64,000 nucleotides of DNA from Branchipolynoe longqiensis (lineage: Eukaryota > Annelida > Polychaeta > Phyllodocida > Polynoidae). Below the pieces are notes generated by a model. That model was not told the DNA's origin. It did no database searches and worked only from the letters and a program-made list of their open reading frames with translations. The stretch's first letter is position 1. The number at the start of each line of letters is the position of its first letter. Position numbers and translations under genes: made by a program. Below, in pieces: positions 24,370-34,098 of this stretch. The stretch is taken from the NCBI GenBank assembly GCA_030323885.1, contig CM059193.1, forward strand, positions 96,154,852-96,218,851, given 5' to 3'.

Positions 24370-24867
24370 NNNNNNNNNNNNNNNNNNNNNNNNNNNNNNN
24401 NNNNNNNNNNNNNNNNNNNNNNNNNNNNNNNNNNNNNNNNNNNNNNNNNNNNNNNNNNNNNNNNNNNNNNNNNNNNNNNNNNNNNNNNNNNNNNNNNNNN
24501 NNNNNNNNNNNNNNNNNNNNNNNNNNNNNNNNNNNNNNNNNNNNNNNNNNNNNNNNNNNNNNNNNNNNNNNNNNNNNNNNNNNNNNNNNNNNNNNNNNNN
24601 NNNNNNNNNNNNNNNNNNNNNNNNNNNNNNNNNNNNNNNNNNNNNNNNNNNNNNNNNNNNNNNNNNNNNNNNNNNNNNNNNNNNNNNNNNNNNNNNNNNN
24701 NNNNNNNNNNNNNNNNNNNNNNNNNNNNNNNNNNNNNNNNNNNNNNNNNNNNNNNNNNNNNNNNNNNNNNNNNNNNNNNNNNNNNNNNNNNNNNNNNNNN
24801 NNNNNNNNNNNNNNNNNNNNNNNNNNNNNNNNNNNNNNNNNNNNNNNNNNNNNNNNNNNNNNNNNNN
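24370..24867. other. assembly gap (498 N)
   Basis: A run of N interrupts the sequence inside or at the edge of the 53-bp satellite. Unrelated unique sequence begins immediately to the right. The gap probably hides further satellite copies, and its stated length should not be trusted. Confidence 0.98.
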
Positions 24868-25233
24868 GCAATGCTCTAAACTACATCTCAATATTTACAT
24901 ACTAGACTACTATGTATTTTCCCTCTGGCAAATCTTAAAGATTGTCTTTTTACGTTAGGTAGCAATAACTAAGGGCTTAGTGTTAGTTAGTTAATAGGTC
25001 AGCAAAGGGCACAGCTAGGAGGCAGGAGAAGGACAGCGAGGGATTCCTTGTTGATGGAATTGGTGGAGTGGGGAGGGGAGTGTGGTGTGTGTGTGGGGGG
25101 GGCCCAAAGCAGGGCAATGTGGTTCTCATCTATCGGTGAGATGAAGGTAATGCATATTCTGAGAGCAGACATAAGTCTGAGTTCCATAGAGGGAAACTTA
25201 CTGGGAACAGCAAATGCATCACTGAAACATAAT
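24868..25233. other. unique spacer after the gap, no gene seen
   Basis: Mixed sequence with a GT/G run at 25083-25100. Two short opposite-strand frames have no recognisable motif. Confidence 0.35.
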
Positions 25234-25505
25234 GCCCGGTACACACCTCTAATGTAAAACCTAAAACTGCCTGTTTCGCGACTAAGTTTGAGCATTAGTC
25301 GGTTTCAGTCTTTAGGTGTGTGACCCCCTAACACAACTGAGCCTTCCGATTCGCAACTTAAAACTCAGTTTTAGGGCTTAAGACTGGAATCTTATAAGAT
25401 TCAAAAAATGAATCGGGCAGTTTTAGTCGGGAAACGGGACGGGTCGGGTTGTGACAGGTAGGCAGTTTTAGCACGTGAATCGTATATGGGAGGTGTGTAC
25501 CAGGC
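25234..25505. mobile_element. 272-bp MITE with 16-bp terminal inverted repeats
   Basis: Left end GCCCGGTACACACCTC (25234-25249). Right end GAGGTGTGTACCAGGC (25490-25505), whose reverse complement differs at one base. The interior has no coding capacity and contains TTTAGGTGTGTG, a second partial copy of the end. The superfamily cannot be assigned because the target duplication is not clear. Confidence 0.75.
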
Positions 25506-25546
25506 TTTTTAGCATCTGTTTGTTGTGGTTTTGCAACCTACTGGAC

Positions 25547-25885
25547 GAGATGGCCGAATGAGGTGAACATCCGGCTCCCGCTTTGGTAGATCATGAGATT
25601 CAAACCCACTGGTTTCTAACCCTGGTTGAGTCAAACCAATGACTTAAAAATGTATGCTTGTCGCTTCCTAGCCTGGCGCTCGGCATTATTAGGATAGGGC
25701 AATGACTGGTTGGCTCAGTGTCAGGATAATGTGACTCAGTGGTATATCAGGTCATGGTGCTGGCAGCCTGGTCTCCCAGTTGAGCATGACTATAAGGCCA
25801 CCATGAGTGTGCAATGTCAAGAGTCGGTCACTGTCCTGATATGACCATATATGTTGCCAGGATGTAAAACTCCAACAAACAACCA
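25547..25885 (+). mobile_element. tRNA-derived SINE (family A), full-length but diverged
   Basis: A tRNA-like head with GATGGCCGAATGAGGTGAAC is followed by the family core (CTCGGCATTATTAGGATAGG, CAGTGTCAGGATAATGTGAC, GTGTGCAATGTC) and the 3' end ATGTTGCCAGGATGTAAAAC with a CAACAAACAACCAAC tail. The core recurs in at least six places in this window. It is followed head-to-tail by an inverted copy. Confidence 0.8.
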
Positions 25886-25894
25886 ACCTAGGAA

Positions 25895-26410
25895 CATAAA
25901 GTCCTATCAGGATTGGAATCGAATTGTGGCAGCACGCACTCATGTTAACTTAATAGGGCATCCCCACTGAGGAACTGGGCCACCAGCTCCATGACCTGAT
26001 ATCCCACTCAGTCGCTTTATCCTAATACTGAGCAAACCAGTACTTGTCCAATCCAATTAGTACCAAGTTCCAGGCTAAGTAGCGACAAGTAGTAATTTTG
26101 GTTGTGTAATTTTGGATGTACAGTAGAACCTCTCTAACCGACCACCTCCACTGATCAACCACACCGCTATAACGATCGCTTTATTTGGGTCCCAACAATA
26201 CCGTTGTAACCATATTTTAACTCCCTAAACCGACCACCTCCCTAAATGGACCACTTAAAGTCGGTCCCAAGGTTGATCAATTTAGAGAGGTTTGACTGTA
26301 ATTGGTTTGACTGGGCCGGGGTTCGAACACCGATTCGAACAACTCGCCAACGAGTCACATCGGGTCCTTTACAGATGGGATGGTGGAATGAGTTGAGCAC
26401 CGGCTTCCCA
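25895..26410 (-). mobile_element. tRNA-derived SINE (family A) split by a MITE
   Basis: The minus-strand copy shows ATGACCTGATATCCCACTCA and GGCTAAGTAGCGACAAGTAG on the plus strand. It is interrupted at 26119 by a TIR element. It resumes at 26300 with ATTGGTTTGACTGGGCCGGG and a clear reverse-complement B box (GGTTCGAAC, ~26320). With the forward copy to its left it forms a large imperfect inverted repeat. Confidence 0.75.
26121..26298. mobile_element. 178-bp pogo/Tigger-like MITE
   Basis: Ends CAGTAGAACCTCTCTAA and TTAGAGAGGTTTGACTG form inverted repeats (15 of 17 match) and are bordered by TA on both sides (26119-26120 and 26299-26300). The CAGT...ACTG ends, the CCTCTCTAA subterminal sequence and the TA duplication are characteristic of pogo-type Tc1/mariner derivatives. 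There is no coding capacity. It sits inside the family-A SINE. Confidence 0.8.
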
Positions 26411-26560
26411 ATCGGCAGGTGACGGTTCGCAACCCGAAAACTACACTACCTAACCACACTACCGAACCTGACACTTGGGATTACTAGGATAATAGTGGCT
26501 GACTGAGTCGACAGGATAGCTGAATGACACATGTTTGGCAGGTTGTGGGAATATAAACTG
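26370..26560 (+). mobile_element. degenerate tRNA-derived SINE (family A) fragment
   Basis: GATGGGATGGTGGAATGAG followed by GGTGACGGTTCGCAACCCG resembles the tRNA head of the 25547 copy. GGGATTACTAGGATAATAGT matches the beginning of the family core. It is truncated 3'. The following 26560-26985 stretch is unique. It contains one 61-codon minus frame starting KLYLLPERVPL that I could not identify. Confidence 0.5.
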
Positions 26561-26984
26561 ATAATTATATATTTGAACCTGATCTAAGCCAAAGCGCTGC
26601 GTTCCTCCTAGCTGATTTTCCACTGTCGACGGAAGATGAGCTCGAGCAGCGCGGTCCTTGGAAACCTGGGCGATGACCGAGCCGGTATGGTGCGGTTGTA
26701 TATTTCCTGAAAGGTGCCTGCAAAAGTGTTGAAGTGCTGCTGGCTTTTGCAAGTTACCAGCGGCACTCTCTCAGGGAGCAAATAGAGTTTCACACCGGCA
26801 AGAACATGTCAAGACAGGCGCAAAACTATTTGTCCCTGCAGTGGCTGGTCGTGAGATGTTGGGAGTTCCATACATCAACCGCCCTTAATGCTGCCACAGT
26901 GACATGGTTTTCTGTTTAGGGTTTGCTCCCTTAGCCTTCGGTTCTGTCGAGAACCTGTACCACAAGGCAGTGGTTTACAACTCT

Positions 26985-27470
26985 GCAAAAGCAATGACTT
27001 ATAAAAATGTATTCTTATTGCTACTTAGCCTAGCCTGGCTTTCGGCATTATCAGGATAGAGAAAGGAGCGGTGGAATGGGGTAAACCAATTCTCTGCGAT
27101 TTCCATTGTTTAATCAATGAATGTAGCAAGAACAAGTACACATTAATGTAGATTTGTTGGTTGTTGGAATGCTTCGGCTAGGTAACATCTAAGGTCATAT
27201 CAGGATGGCTACGGACTTGTGACAGTGCGCACTCATGTCGACTTTATACTGAGAAATCAGGCCGCCACACCATGACCCGATATCCCACTTAGTCACATAT
27301 TAGTCACTGAGCTAACCAGTCCTTGCCCTATCCTATTAATGCAGAGCGCCAGGCTAGGAAGCAACAAGTATTAATTTGATAAGTCATTGGTTTCATTCGA
27401 CCGGGAATCGAACTGCCGATATCCCGCACTGGATGCCTGCGCTCTACCGATTCGGCCACCGCGTCCATTA
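26985..27470 (-). mobile_element. tRNA-derived SINE (family A): forward fragment then full minus-strand copy
   Basis: A short forward fragment (26985-27080) precedes a complete inverted copy (about 27150-27470). Read on the plus strand this runs from TTTGTTGGTTGTTGGAATG through TCAGGATGGCTACGGACTTG to CGACCGGGAATCGAACTGCC. It ends with the complementary A box CCGATTCGGCCACCGCGTCC. It is the best-preserved copy of the head in this half of the window. Confidence 0.8.
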
Positions 27471-27473
27471 AAT

Positions 27474-28117
27474 TAAAGGCCCTGTCACATTACGACGCAT
27501 CCAACGCGTAAAATCACTTTAATTGTCGAGAAGCTTCAAACTTGTTGGCATGGGGGACAAAGTTGGACATATACATACCGTATACATACCGTATACATAG
27601 CGTATGGCCAATGTATGACCAACGTATGGCTAACATGCCTCACGGTGAAAAATGCTTGAATTATGCTCATGGTGCATTCGCAGAATGCCGGTGAACATTA
27701 TATACGTTATTCATTACATATGTCAAGACACACTGGAGAAACACTAAACATACGTTAGACATACGTTAGGCCTACGTTATCCATATGGTGTCAGTATGCG
27801 GACTGTACATTCTCACTACCTTAGGTCAGCGTAGTGCAACATAGTGAACAATGTTTGTCTAATGTACATCTAATGTATACATAATATATGGCCAATGTAA
27901 AATCCACATGTTGTCAAACATTGTTGTACATCAAAAGTTTTGTGCATGCACAAAACGTTGCCGACCCCATGATGCATGACGCCGTAGCTCAACCAACATT
28001 GACGTACATTGACGTATACCAACAAGTGCCTAATGCATGTGTAATGCATAACGACGTATTTCGACGTAGCGGCAAAAAATCACATACGTCGGTGTACATT
28101 GGCGCGATATGCGTCAT
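27474..28117. mobile_element. TIR element (735-bp family), right end missing
   Basis: Its left end TAAAGGCCCTGTCACATTAC matches the ends of the complete copy at 58051-58785. The interior is rich in ATACGTT/AACGTAT words and contains TTTGTGCATGCACAAAA, a palindrome also recognisable in the other copy. A possible right end is absent: at 28118 the sequence turns into a terminal repeat of the Ngaro-like element, which probably truncated it. Confidence 0.65.
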
Positions 28118-28242
28118 AATCAGGAAAAACGCGAACACAGCAAATATAGTTATGGCATTTTTAATTAAAGAAAGTTAAACATCAGGTTATACAAATGTCA
28201 GCTCACAAATGCTTAAGAAACGAGGCTAGAGATGCTATGGCC
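28118..28242 (-). repeat. terminal repeat B2 of the Ngaro-like element
   Basis: Identical over 125 bp to 28595-28719. It begins AATCAGGAAAAACGCGAACA on the plus strand and ends GATGCTATGGCC. It forms the outer 3' end of the element and borders the truncated TIR element at 28117. Confidence 0.8.
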
Positions 28243-28277
28243 CTACCTCCACTTCCACATGTAGGGTGGGTGGGAGG

Positions 28278-28597
28278 CCAATTTAAGGCTGGTTATTGTC
28301 TCCTGGCTCCTCCGGTCGTAGTGACCAAACCCCAGCGCTGCGCCGCCTTATATAGCAAAAGTCTACCCAAAAAGGGGCGCATCGGCAGTTCTAGTGTACT
28401 GCATAATACGTCATCAAGTCCTGTTTACCCGATCGGCGACCAGGTTAGAAAAGAACCGCCAGTAGGCGTTCGAGTTTGTTTCTTAGTTATAGAGAATTCC
28501 GCTAGTCGGCGACACAATAGACGTCCTTAGTACTGGTACGCCTTGGGCTGTATTCGCGATCCTGATTACCCGCAATGCCAAAGCATTACGAAACAAT
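28278..28597 (-). repeat. direct repeat A2 of the Ngaro-like element, with TATA-like promoter motif
   Basis: A 320-bp copy of 32351-32670 with two substitutions (near 28412 and 28461). On the minus strand it contains GCTATATAAGGCGGCGCAGC, a strong TATA-box candidate followed by GC-rich DNA. It lies between the two B copies and overlaps B1 by three bases (AAT). Confidence 0.8.
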
Positions 28598-28719
28598 CAG
28601 GAAAAACGCGAACACAGCAAATATAGTTATGGCATTTTTAATTAAAGAAAGTTAAACATCAGGTTATACAAATGTCAGCTCACAAATGCTTAAGAAACGA
28701 GGCTAGAGATGCTATGGCC
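28595..28719 (-). repeat. direct repeat B1 of the Ngaro-like element
   Basis: 125 bp, identical to 28118-28242. The stop codon of the recombinase remnant (28712-28714) falls inside it, so the reading frame ends within the repeat. Coding sequence running into the inner repeat fits a compact YR retroelement. Confidence 0.8.
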
Positions 28720-29133
28720 AAAAAGAAATGTTGATAGCATCTTGAAGCCGAGACCGTAGGTTTGCGGGGACATAGGCGTGCACCGCAGATGACTCCCAAA
28801 GTCCGAGGTCTCCGATGTCCTGGAGGGAGGCTCCAAGGCAAGCACAGGCCTGTGCACCGCCTCTGCGAAGGTTGTGAGGTGTCATGGCTCCAGGTGCTCT
28901 ATGGCTCAGGGCGGAGAAAGCATATGTAGATCCTTGGTAGCCCTCCGTGGTGTGATGGGCGTCCCATGGGCATCCAGAAAGGCAGGGCCTTCTGGGTGGT
29001 GTGTTGCTATGTTGCGGTAGTTACTCCAGGCTTGCACGGGACAGTACCTTGAATCAGGTATGGCAGGGACATGAATGTCCATGTATTCCAGGTCAGCGCT
29101 TTTGACAAATTCGATTAGCCTACGATGATGTCT
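28712..29133 (-). pseudogene. tyrosine recombinase, C-terminal catalytic part, frameshifted
   Basis: Minus-strand translation gives KRHHRRLIEFVKSADLEYMD, then YCPVQAWSNYRNI and GPAFLDAHGTPITPRRATKD in one frame. After a shift around 28905-28935 it gives FSALSHRAPGAMTPHNLRRG, ACACLGASLQDIGDLGLWES and SAVHAYVP in the next. HNLRRGG supplies the His-x-x-Arg of box II and VHAYVP the nucleophilic tyrosine region of tyrosine recombinases. CPV followed by a short helix is usual for Ngaro/DIRS/Crypton-type enzymes. The N-terminal half is missing and no long open frame spans it, so it is easily overlooked. Its position just inside repeat B1 matches the 3' recombinase of Ngaro-type elements. Confidence 0.75.
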
Positions 29134-29199
29134 TTTGGTTTAACCTGTGGCAAAGAAGGCAAGTATTAATTTTTGCCACAGATTATATGCATGATTAGA

Positions 29200-32100
29200 T
29201 ATGGTGTCATGGCTGACATATACTGGGTGTTTGTCGCCGGCTCCTTGCTTCGTGGATCGCCGGAGAATTTTAACGTCGTGCCGGCGAACCGGCGCGTGTG
29301 CTACGCTGATCGCCGAAGAATTTAGTATAGTCCCGGCGGGCTGGCGCGCATATCGCCGGCTCCTTGCTTCTTTGATCACCGGAGAAATTTAACGTCGTGC
29401 CGGCGAGCATGTTGCCGGCTCCCGGCTTCGTCAATCGTCAGAGAAATTAGTGGCTTGATAACGTCTCCTGGCGCGCGTGTCGCCGGCTCCTTGCTTCGTG
29501 GATAACCGGAGAATTTTAACGTTGTGCCGGCGCGTGTGCTACGTTGATCGCCGGAGAATTTAGTATTGTCCCGGCGGGCCGGCGGACATATCGCCGGCTC
29601 CTTGCCTCATCGATCACCGGAGGAATTTAACGTCCTGCCGGCGAGCGTGTTGCCGGCCCCCGACTTCGTCAATCATCGGAGAAATTAGTGGCTTGATAAC
29701 GTCTCTTGGCGCACATGTCGCCGGCTCCTTGCTGCGTCGATCGCTGGAGAATTTTAACGTCATGCCGGCCGGCGCATGTGTTGCCGCTCCCTGCTACATC
29801 GATCACCGGAGAATTTAGCATTGTCCCGGTGGGCCGGCGCGTATATCACCGGCTCCTTGCTTCGTTGATCACCGGAGAAATTTAACGTTGTGCCGGCGAG
29901 CATGTTTCCGGCTCTCAGCTTCATTAATCGTCGGAGAAATTAGTGGCTTGATAACGTCTCTTGGTGCGTGTGTCGCCGGCTTCTTGCTTCGTGGATCGCC
30001 GGAGAATTTTAACGTTGTGCCAGCAAACTATAGTCCCGGCAGGCTGGCGCGCATATCGCCGGCTCCTTGCTTCATCGATCATCGGAGAATTTAACGTCGT
30101 CCCGGCGAGCGTGTTGCCGGCTCCCAACTTCGTCAATCGTCGGAGAAATTAGTGGCTTGATAAGGTCTCTTGGCACGCGTTTCGCCGGTTCCTTGCTTCG
30201 TGGATCGCCGGAGAATTTTAACGTCGTGCCAGCAAACTGGCGCGTGTGCTATGTCAATCGCTGAAGAATTTAGTATAGTCCCGGCGCTCTGGCGCGCATA
30301 TCGCCGGCTCCTTGCTTCATTGATCACCGGAGAAATTAACGTCGTGCCGGCGAGCATGTTGCCGTCTTCGTCACGCGTCGGAGAAATTAGTGGCTTGATA
30401 ACGTCGTGCCGGCTCCCTGCTAGGTTGGTCGCTGGAGAATTTAGCATAGTCCAGGTGCGCTGGCGCGCATATCCCCGGCTCCTTGCTTTGTCGATCGTCA
30501 GAGAATTTAACGTGCGCGTGTTGCGGGTCCTTGCTTTGTCAATTGCCAGAGAATCTAACGTCGCGCCGGCGAACCGGCGCGCGTGTTGTGGCTCCTTGCT
30601 TTGTCGATCACCGGAGAATTAATATTACACCGGCGACCTGGCTCCCGTGTTATCGGCTCCTTCCTCGTACTACAGTGATTCCCATGCTTAAGGCTTGATA
30701 ATGTCTCCTGGCATGCCTGTCGCCGGCTCCTTGCTTCGTCGATCGCCGGAGAAATTTAACATCGTGCCGGCGAGCGTGTTGCTGGGTCCCGGCTTGTCAA
30801 TCGTCGGAGAAATTAATATTTCGCTGGTCGACGGCATCTGCTACATTTATTCCCATACTTAAGGCTTGATAACATCTCCTGGCGCGCGTGTCGCCGGCTC
30901 CTTGCTTTGTCGATCGCCGGAGAATTTTAACGTCATGCCAGCGAACCGGCGCGGGTGTTGCCGGCTCCCTGCTATGTCGATCGGCAGAGAATTTAGTGTT
31001 GTCCCAGCGGGCTGGCGCGCGCATCGCCGGTTCCTTGCCTCGTTGATCGCCGTAGAAATTTAATGTCGTGCCGGCGAGCGTATTGCCGGCTCCTGGCTTT
31101 GTCAATCGTCCGAGAAATTAGTATTTCCTTGGTCGACGGCATCTGCTAGAGTGATTCCCATACTTAAGGCTTGATAACGTCTCCTGGTGCGCGTATCGCC
31201 GGCTCCTTGCTTCGTCGATCGCTGGAGAATTGTAATGTTGTGCCAGCGACTCGGCGCGCGTGTTGCCGGCTCCCAAGGCTCCGCTGCAGCCGTCAAACAT
31301 TGTCAATCGCCGGAGAATTTAACGTCGTGTCGGCGAGCGTATTGCCGGCTCCCAGCTTCGTCAATCGTCGGAGATATTAGTGTTTCCTTGGTCGACGGCA
31401 TCTGCTACAGTGATTCCCATAGTTAAGGCTTGATAACATCTCCTGGCGCGCATATCGCCGGCTCCTTGCTTTGTCGATCGTCGGAGAAATTTAACGTCGT
31501 GCCGCCGAGCGTATCGCCGGCTCCCGGCTTCGTCAATCGTCGGAGAAATTAGTGTTTCCTTGGTCGACGGCATCTGCTAGAGTGATTCCCAGACTTAAGG
31601 CTTGATAACGTCTCCTGGCGCGCGTGTCGCCGGCTCCTTGCTTCCTCGATTGCCGGAGAATTTTAACGTCGTGCCGGCGCGTATGTTGCCGGCTGCCTGC
31701 TACGTCGATCGCCGGAGAATTTAGTGTTGTCCCGCCGTGCTAGCGCGCATATCGCCGGCTCCTTGCTTTGTCGATCGTCAGAGAAATTTAACGTCGTGCC
31801 GGCGAGCGTATTGCCGGCTTCGTCAATCGCTTGATAACGTCTCCTGGCGGGCGTGTCGCCGGCTCCTTACTTCGTCGATCGCCGGAGAATTTTAACGTTG
31901 TGCCGGGCGAATCGGCGCGTGTGTTGCCGGCTCCCTGCTATGTCGATCGCCGGAGAATTAGTGTTCTCCTGGTCGCCGGCTCTCCTGGTCGACGGCAGCT
32001 GCTACAGTGTTGTCCCGCTGGACTGGCATGCGTGTCGCCGGCTCCTTGCTTCGTCAATCGTCGGAGAATCCAACGTCGTGCCAGCGAACCGGCGCGCGTG

Positions 32101-32345
32101 TTGCTGGGTCCTTGCTTCGTCGATCGCCGGAGAATTTAGTGTTGTCCCGGCGGGATGACGCGCGTATGGCCGGCTCCTTGCTTCGTCAATCGCCGTAGAA
32201 ATTTAACGTCGTGCCGGCGAGCGTGTTGCCGGCTCCCGGCCTCGTCAATCGCCGGAGAAATTAGTGTTTCCCTGGTCGACGGCATCTGCTACACTGATTT
32301 CCATGCTTAATGTCTCCTGGCTCCTCCGGTCGGGCCGGCTGCACT
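29200..32345. repeat. GC-rich satellite with ~60-70-bp monomers in a ~240-bp higher-order unit
   Basis: Monomers share CGCCGGCTCCTTGCTTCGTC and GATCGCCGGAGAATTTAACG. They are arranged as three or four alternating types. GTGGCTTGATAACGTCT recurs at 29450, 29689, 29943, 30152 and 30390 (209-254 bp apart). From ~30660 a different order with ATTCCCATACTTAAGGCTTG appears (30683, 30850, 31155, 31416, 31587). TTAAGGCTTGATAACGTCTC resembles the start of repeat A (TTAAGGCTGGTTATTGTCTC). It fills the interior of the Ngaro-like element. Confidence 0.9.
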
Positions 32346-32350
32346 GAATC

Positions 32351-32670
32351 CCAATTTAAGGCTGGTTATTGTCTCCTGGCTCCTCCGGTCGTAGTGACCA
32401 AACCCCAGCGCTGCGCCGCCTTATATAGCAAAAGTCTACCCAAAAAGGGGCGCATCGGCAGTTCTAGTGTACTGCATAATACATCATCAAGTCCTGTTTA
32501 CCCGATCGGCGACCAGGTTAGAAAAGAACCGCCGGTAGGCGTTCGAGTTTGTTTCTTAGTTATAGAGAATTCCGCTAGTCGGCGACACAATAGACGTCCT
32601 TAGTACTGGTACGCCTTGGGCTGTATTCGCGATCCTGATTACCCGCAATGCCAAAGCATTACGAAACAAT
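32351..32670 (-). repeat. direct repeat A1 of the Ngaro-like element
   Basis: 320 bp, differing from A2 at two positions. It is the 5' end of the element on the minus strand. On the plus strand it is immediately preceded by a partial copy of its own first ~30 bases (CTCCTGGCTCCTCCGGTCG at 32314-32332). The 32671-32929 stretch outside it is unique, with an (AT)n run at 32693-32714. Confidence 0.8.
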
Positions 32671-32929
32671 GACCATCAAACAGAGTTTGTCTGCATATAT
32701 ATATTATATATATTTCATGACATCCTTCTTGAGGCAAACATTGTGCGTTATGGAAATAAGATTAGCTTTCATCAAAGATGTGTGAAAGCACACCACACAC
32801 TACACAGCATTCGTGATATCTACCAGGTTTTTGAGAGGCAGTCTGCTAACATCGACTGCATCGTTTAGAACCAGATTATTAAGTTCTAGAAGCCCATGAT
32901 TGAATGTCCGCTTGTTCTTTAGAGACCCA

Positions 32930-33933
32930 TATGAAGTGTCATAGATACATATAGGAAGTGGTGTAGATACATGTAGGAATTGTTGTAGATACACATAGGA
33001 AGTGTTGTAGATGCACATAGGAAGTGTTGTAGATACATGCAGGAAGTGTAGTAGATACACATAGGAAGTGTTGTAGCTACATGTAGGAAGTGTTGTAGAT
33101 GCACATATGAAGTGTCGTAGATGCACATAGGAAGTGTTGTAGATACATGTAGGAAGTGTTGTAGATACACATAGGAAGTGTTTTATATACATGTAGGAAG
33201 CGTTGTAGATACACATAGGAAGTGCCGTAGATGCACATAGGAAGTGTTGTAGATACATGCAGGAAGTGTTGTAGATGCACATAGGAAGTGTAGTAGATAC
33301 GTATATGAAGTGTTGTAGATACACATAGGAAGGGGTATAGCTACATGTAGGAAGTGGTGTAGATACACACAGGAAGTGTTGTATATACATATAGGAAGTC
33401 TCATAGATACACATAGGATGTGTCATATAAAACACATAGGAAGTGTTGTAGATACACATATAAATTGTCATATGTACATGTATGAAGTGGTGTAGGTACA
33501 TATAGGAAGTGTCATACATACACCTATGAAGTGTTGTTGATACACATAGGAAGTACTGTATATACACATTGGAAGTGTTGTAGATACACATATGAAGTGT
33601 CATAGAAAACACATAGGAAGTGTTGTAGATACATACATGAAGTGTTGTAGATACACATATGAAGTGTCGTAGAAAACACATAGGAAGTATTGTATATACA
33701 TATGGGAAGTGTTGTATATACATATAGGAAGTGTTGTAGATACATATATGAAGTGGTGTAAATACATATAAGAAGTGTTGTAGATACACATATGAAGTTG
33801 CATAGATATATAGGAAGTGTTGTAGATACATATTGGAAGGGGTGTAGATACATATAGGAAGTGTCATATATATATAGGAAGTGGTGTAGTGCAAATAGGA
33901 AGTTTCATAGATGCATATAGGAAGTGTCATATA
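32930..33933. repeat. 22-bp satellite, left block (~45 units)
   Basis: The unit is AGGAAGTGTTGTAGATACACAT or the TACATGT variant. AGTGTT anchors at 33001 and 33023 give 22 bp. The array continues after the Gypsy insertion at 38779, showing it was one array before the insertion. Confidence 0.95.
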
Positions 33934-34067
33934 TGTAATATATGTACTGTACAAATGCCCTGCCATAATATTGTATGACGTCGCTACGACATATGACGTC
34001 ACTACGAATGGGAACCAATGAAGTTAGTTACGTTACAAGAACTCACGGTGTTAACACGTCCTTTACA
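33934..34067 (+). repeat. 5' LTR
   Basis: It begins TGTAATATATGTACTG and ends CGTCCTTTACA. It contains a perfect CRE palindrome (TGACGTCA, ~33994-34001) and CCAAT (34015-34019). Where the 3' LTR has AATAAA, this LTR has AATGAA. Confidence 0.93.
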
Positions 34068-34098
34068 TGGTGTCAGATATTACGGGTATTTGACTGTA

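Larger units (their letters stand above)
28118..32670 (-). mobile_element. Ngaro-like tyrosine-recombinase retroelement with split direct repeats, internally replaced
   Basis: Read on the minus strand the order is: 320-bp repeat A1 (32670-32351), interior, tyrosine-recombinase remnant (29133-28712), 125-bp repeat B1 (28719-28595), A2 (28597-28278), 35-bp spacer, B2 (28242-28118). A1-interior-B1-A2-B2 is the split-direct-repeat plan known for Ngaro and PAT-like YR retrotransposons. Both A copies are 320 bp and differ at two positions. Both B copies are identical over 125 bp. Reverse transcriptase and RNase H are absent: 29200-32345 is a satellite. I infer a non-autonomous or internally rearranged member. 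A Crypton-type origin is less likely given the split repeats. Confidence 0.7.

Noticed and set aside
26459..26793. C2-domain-like KLYLLPERVPL in a minus-strand frame
   Set aside because: Only a few residues resemble a C2 strand; the rest does not follow the family and no splice sites fit.
27888..28530. Open frames at 27888-28178 and 28195-28530
   Set aside because: They lie in the TIR element and in the terminal repeats of the Ngaro-like element. The second recurs in repeat A1 and is not a gene.
32800..34002. 400-codon minus frame (Tyr/Ile/His repeats)
   Set aside because: It is the 22-bp satellite read through; no independent coding evidence.
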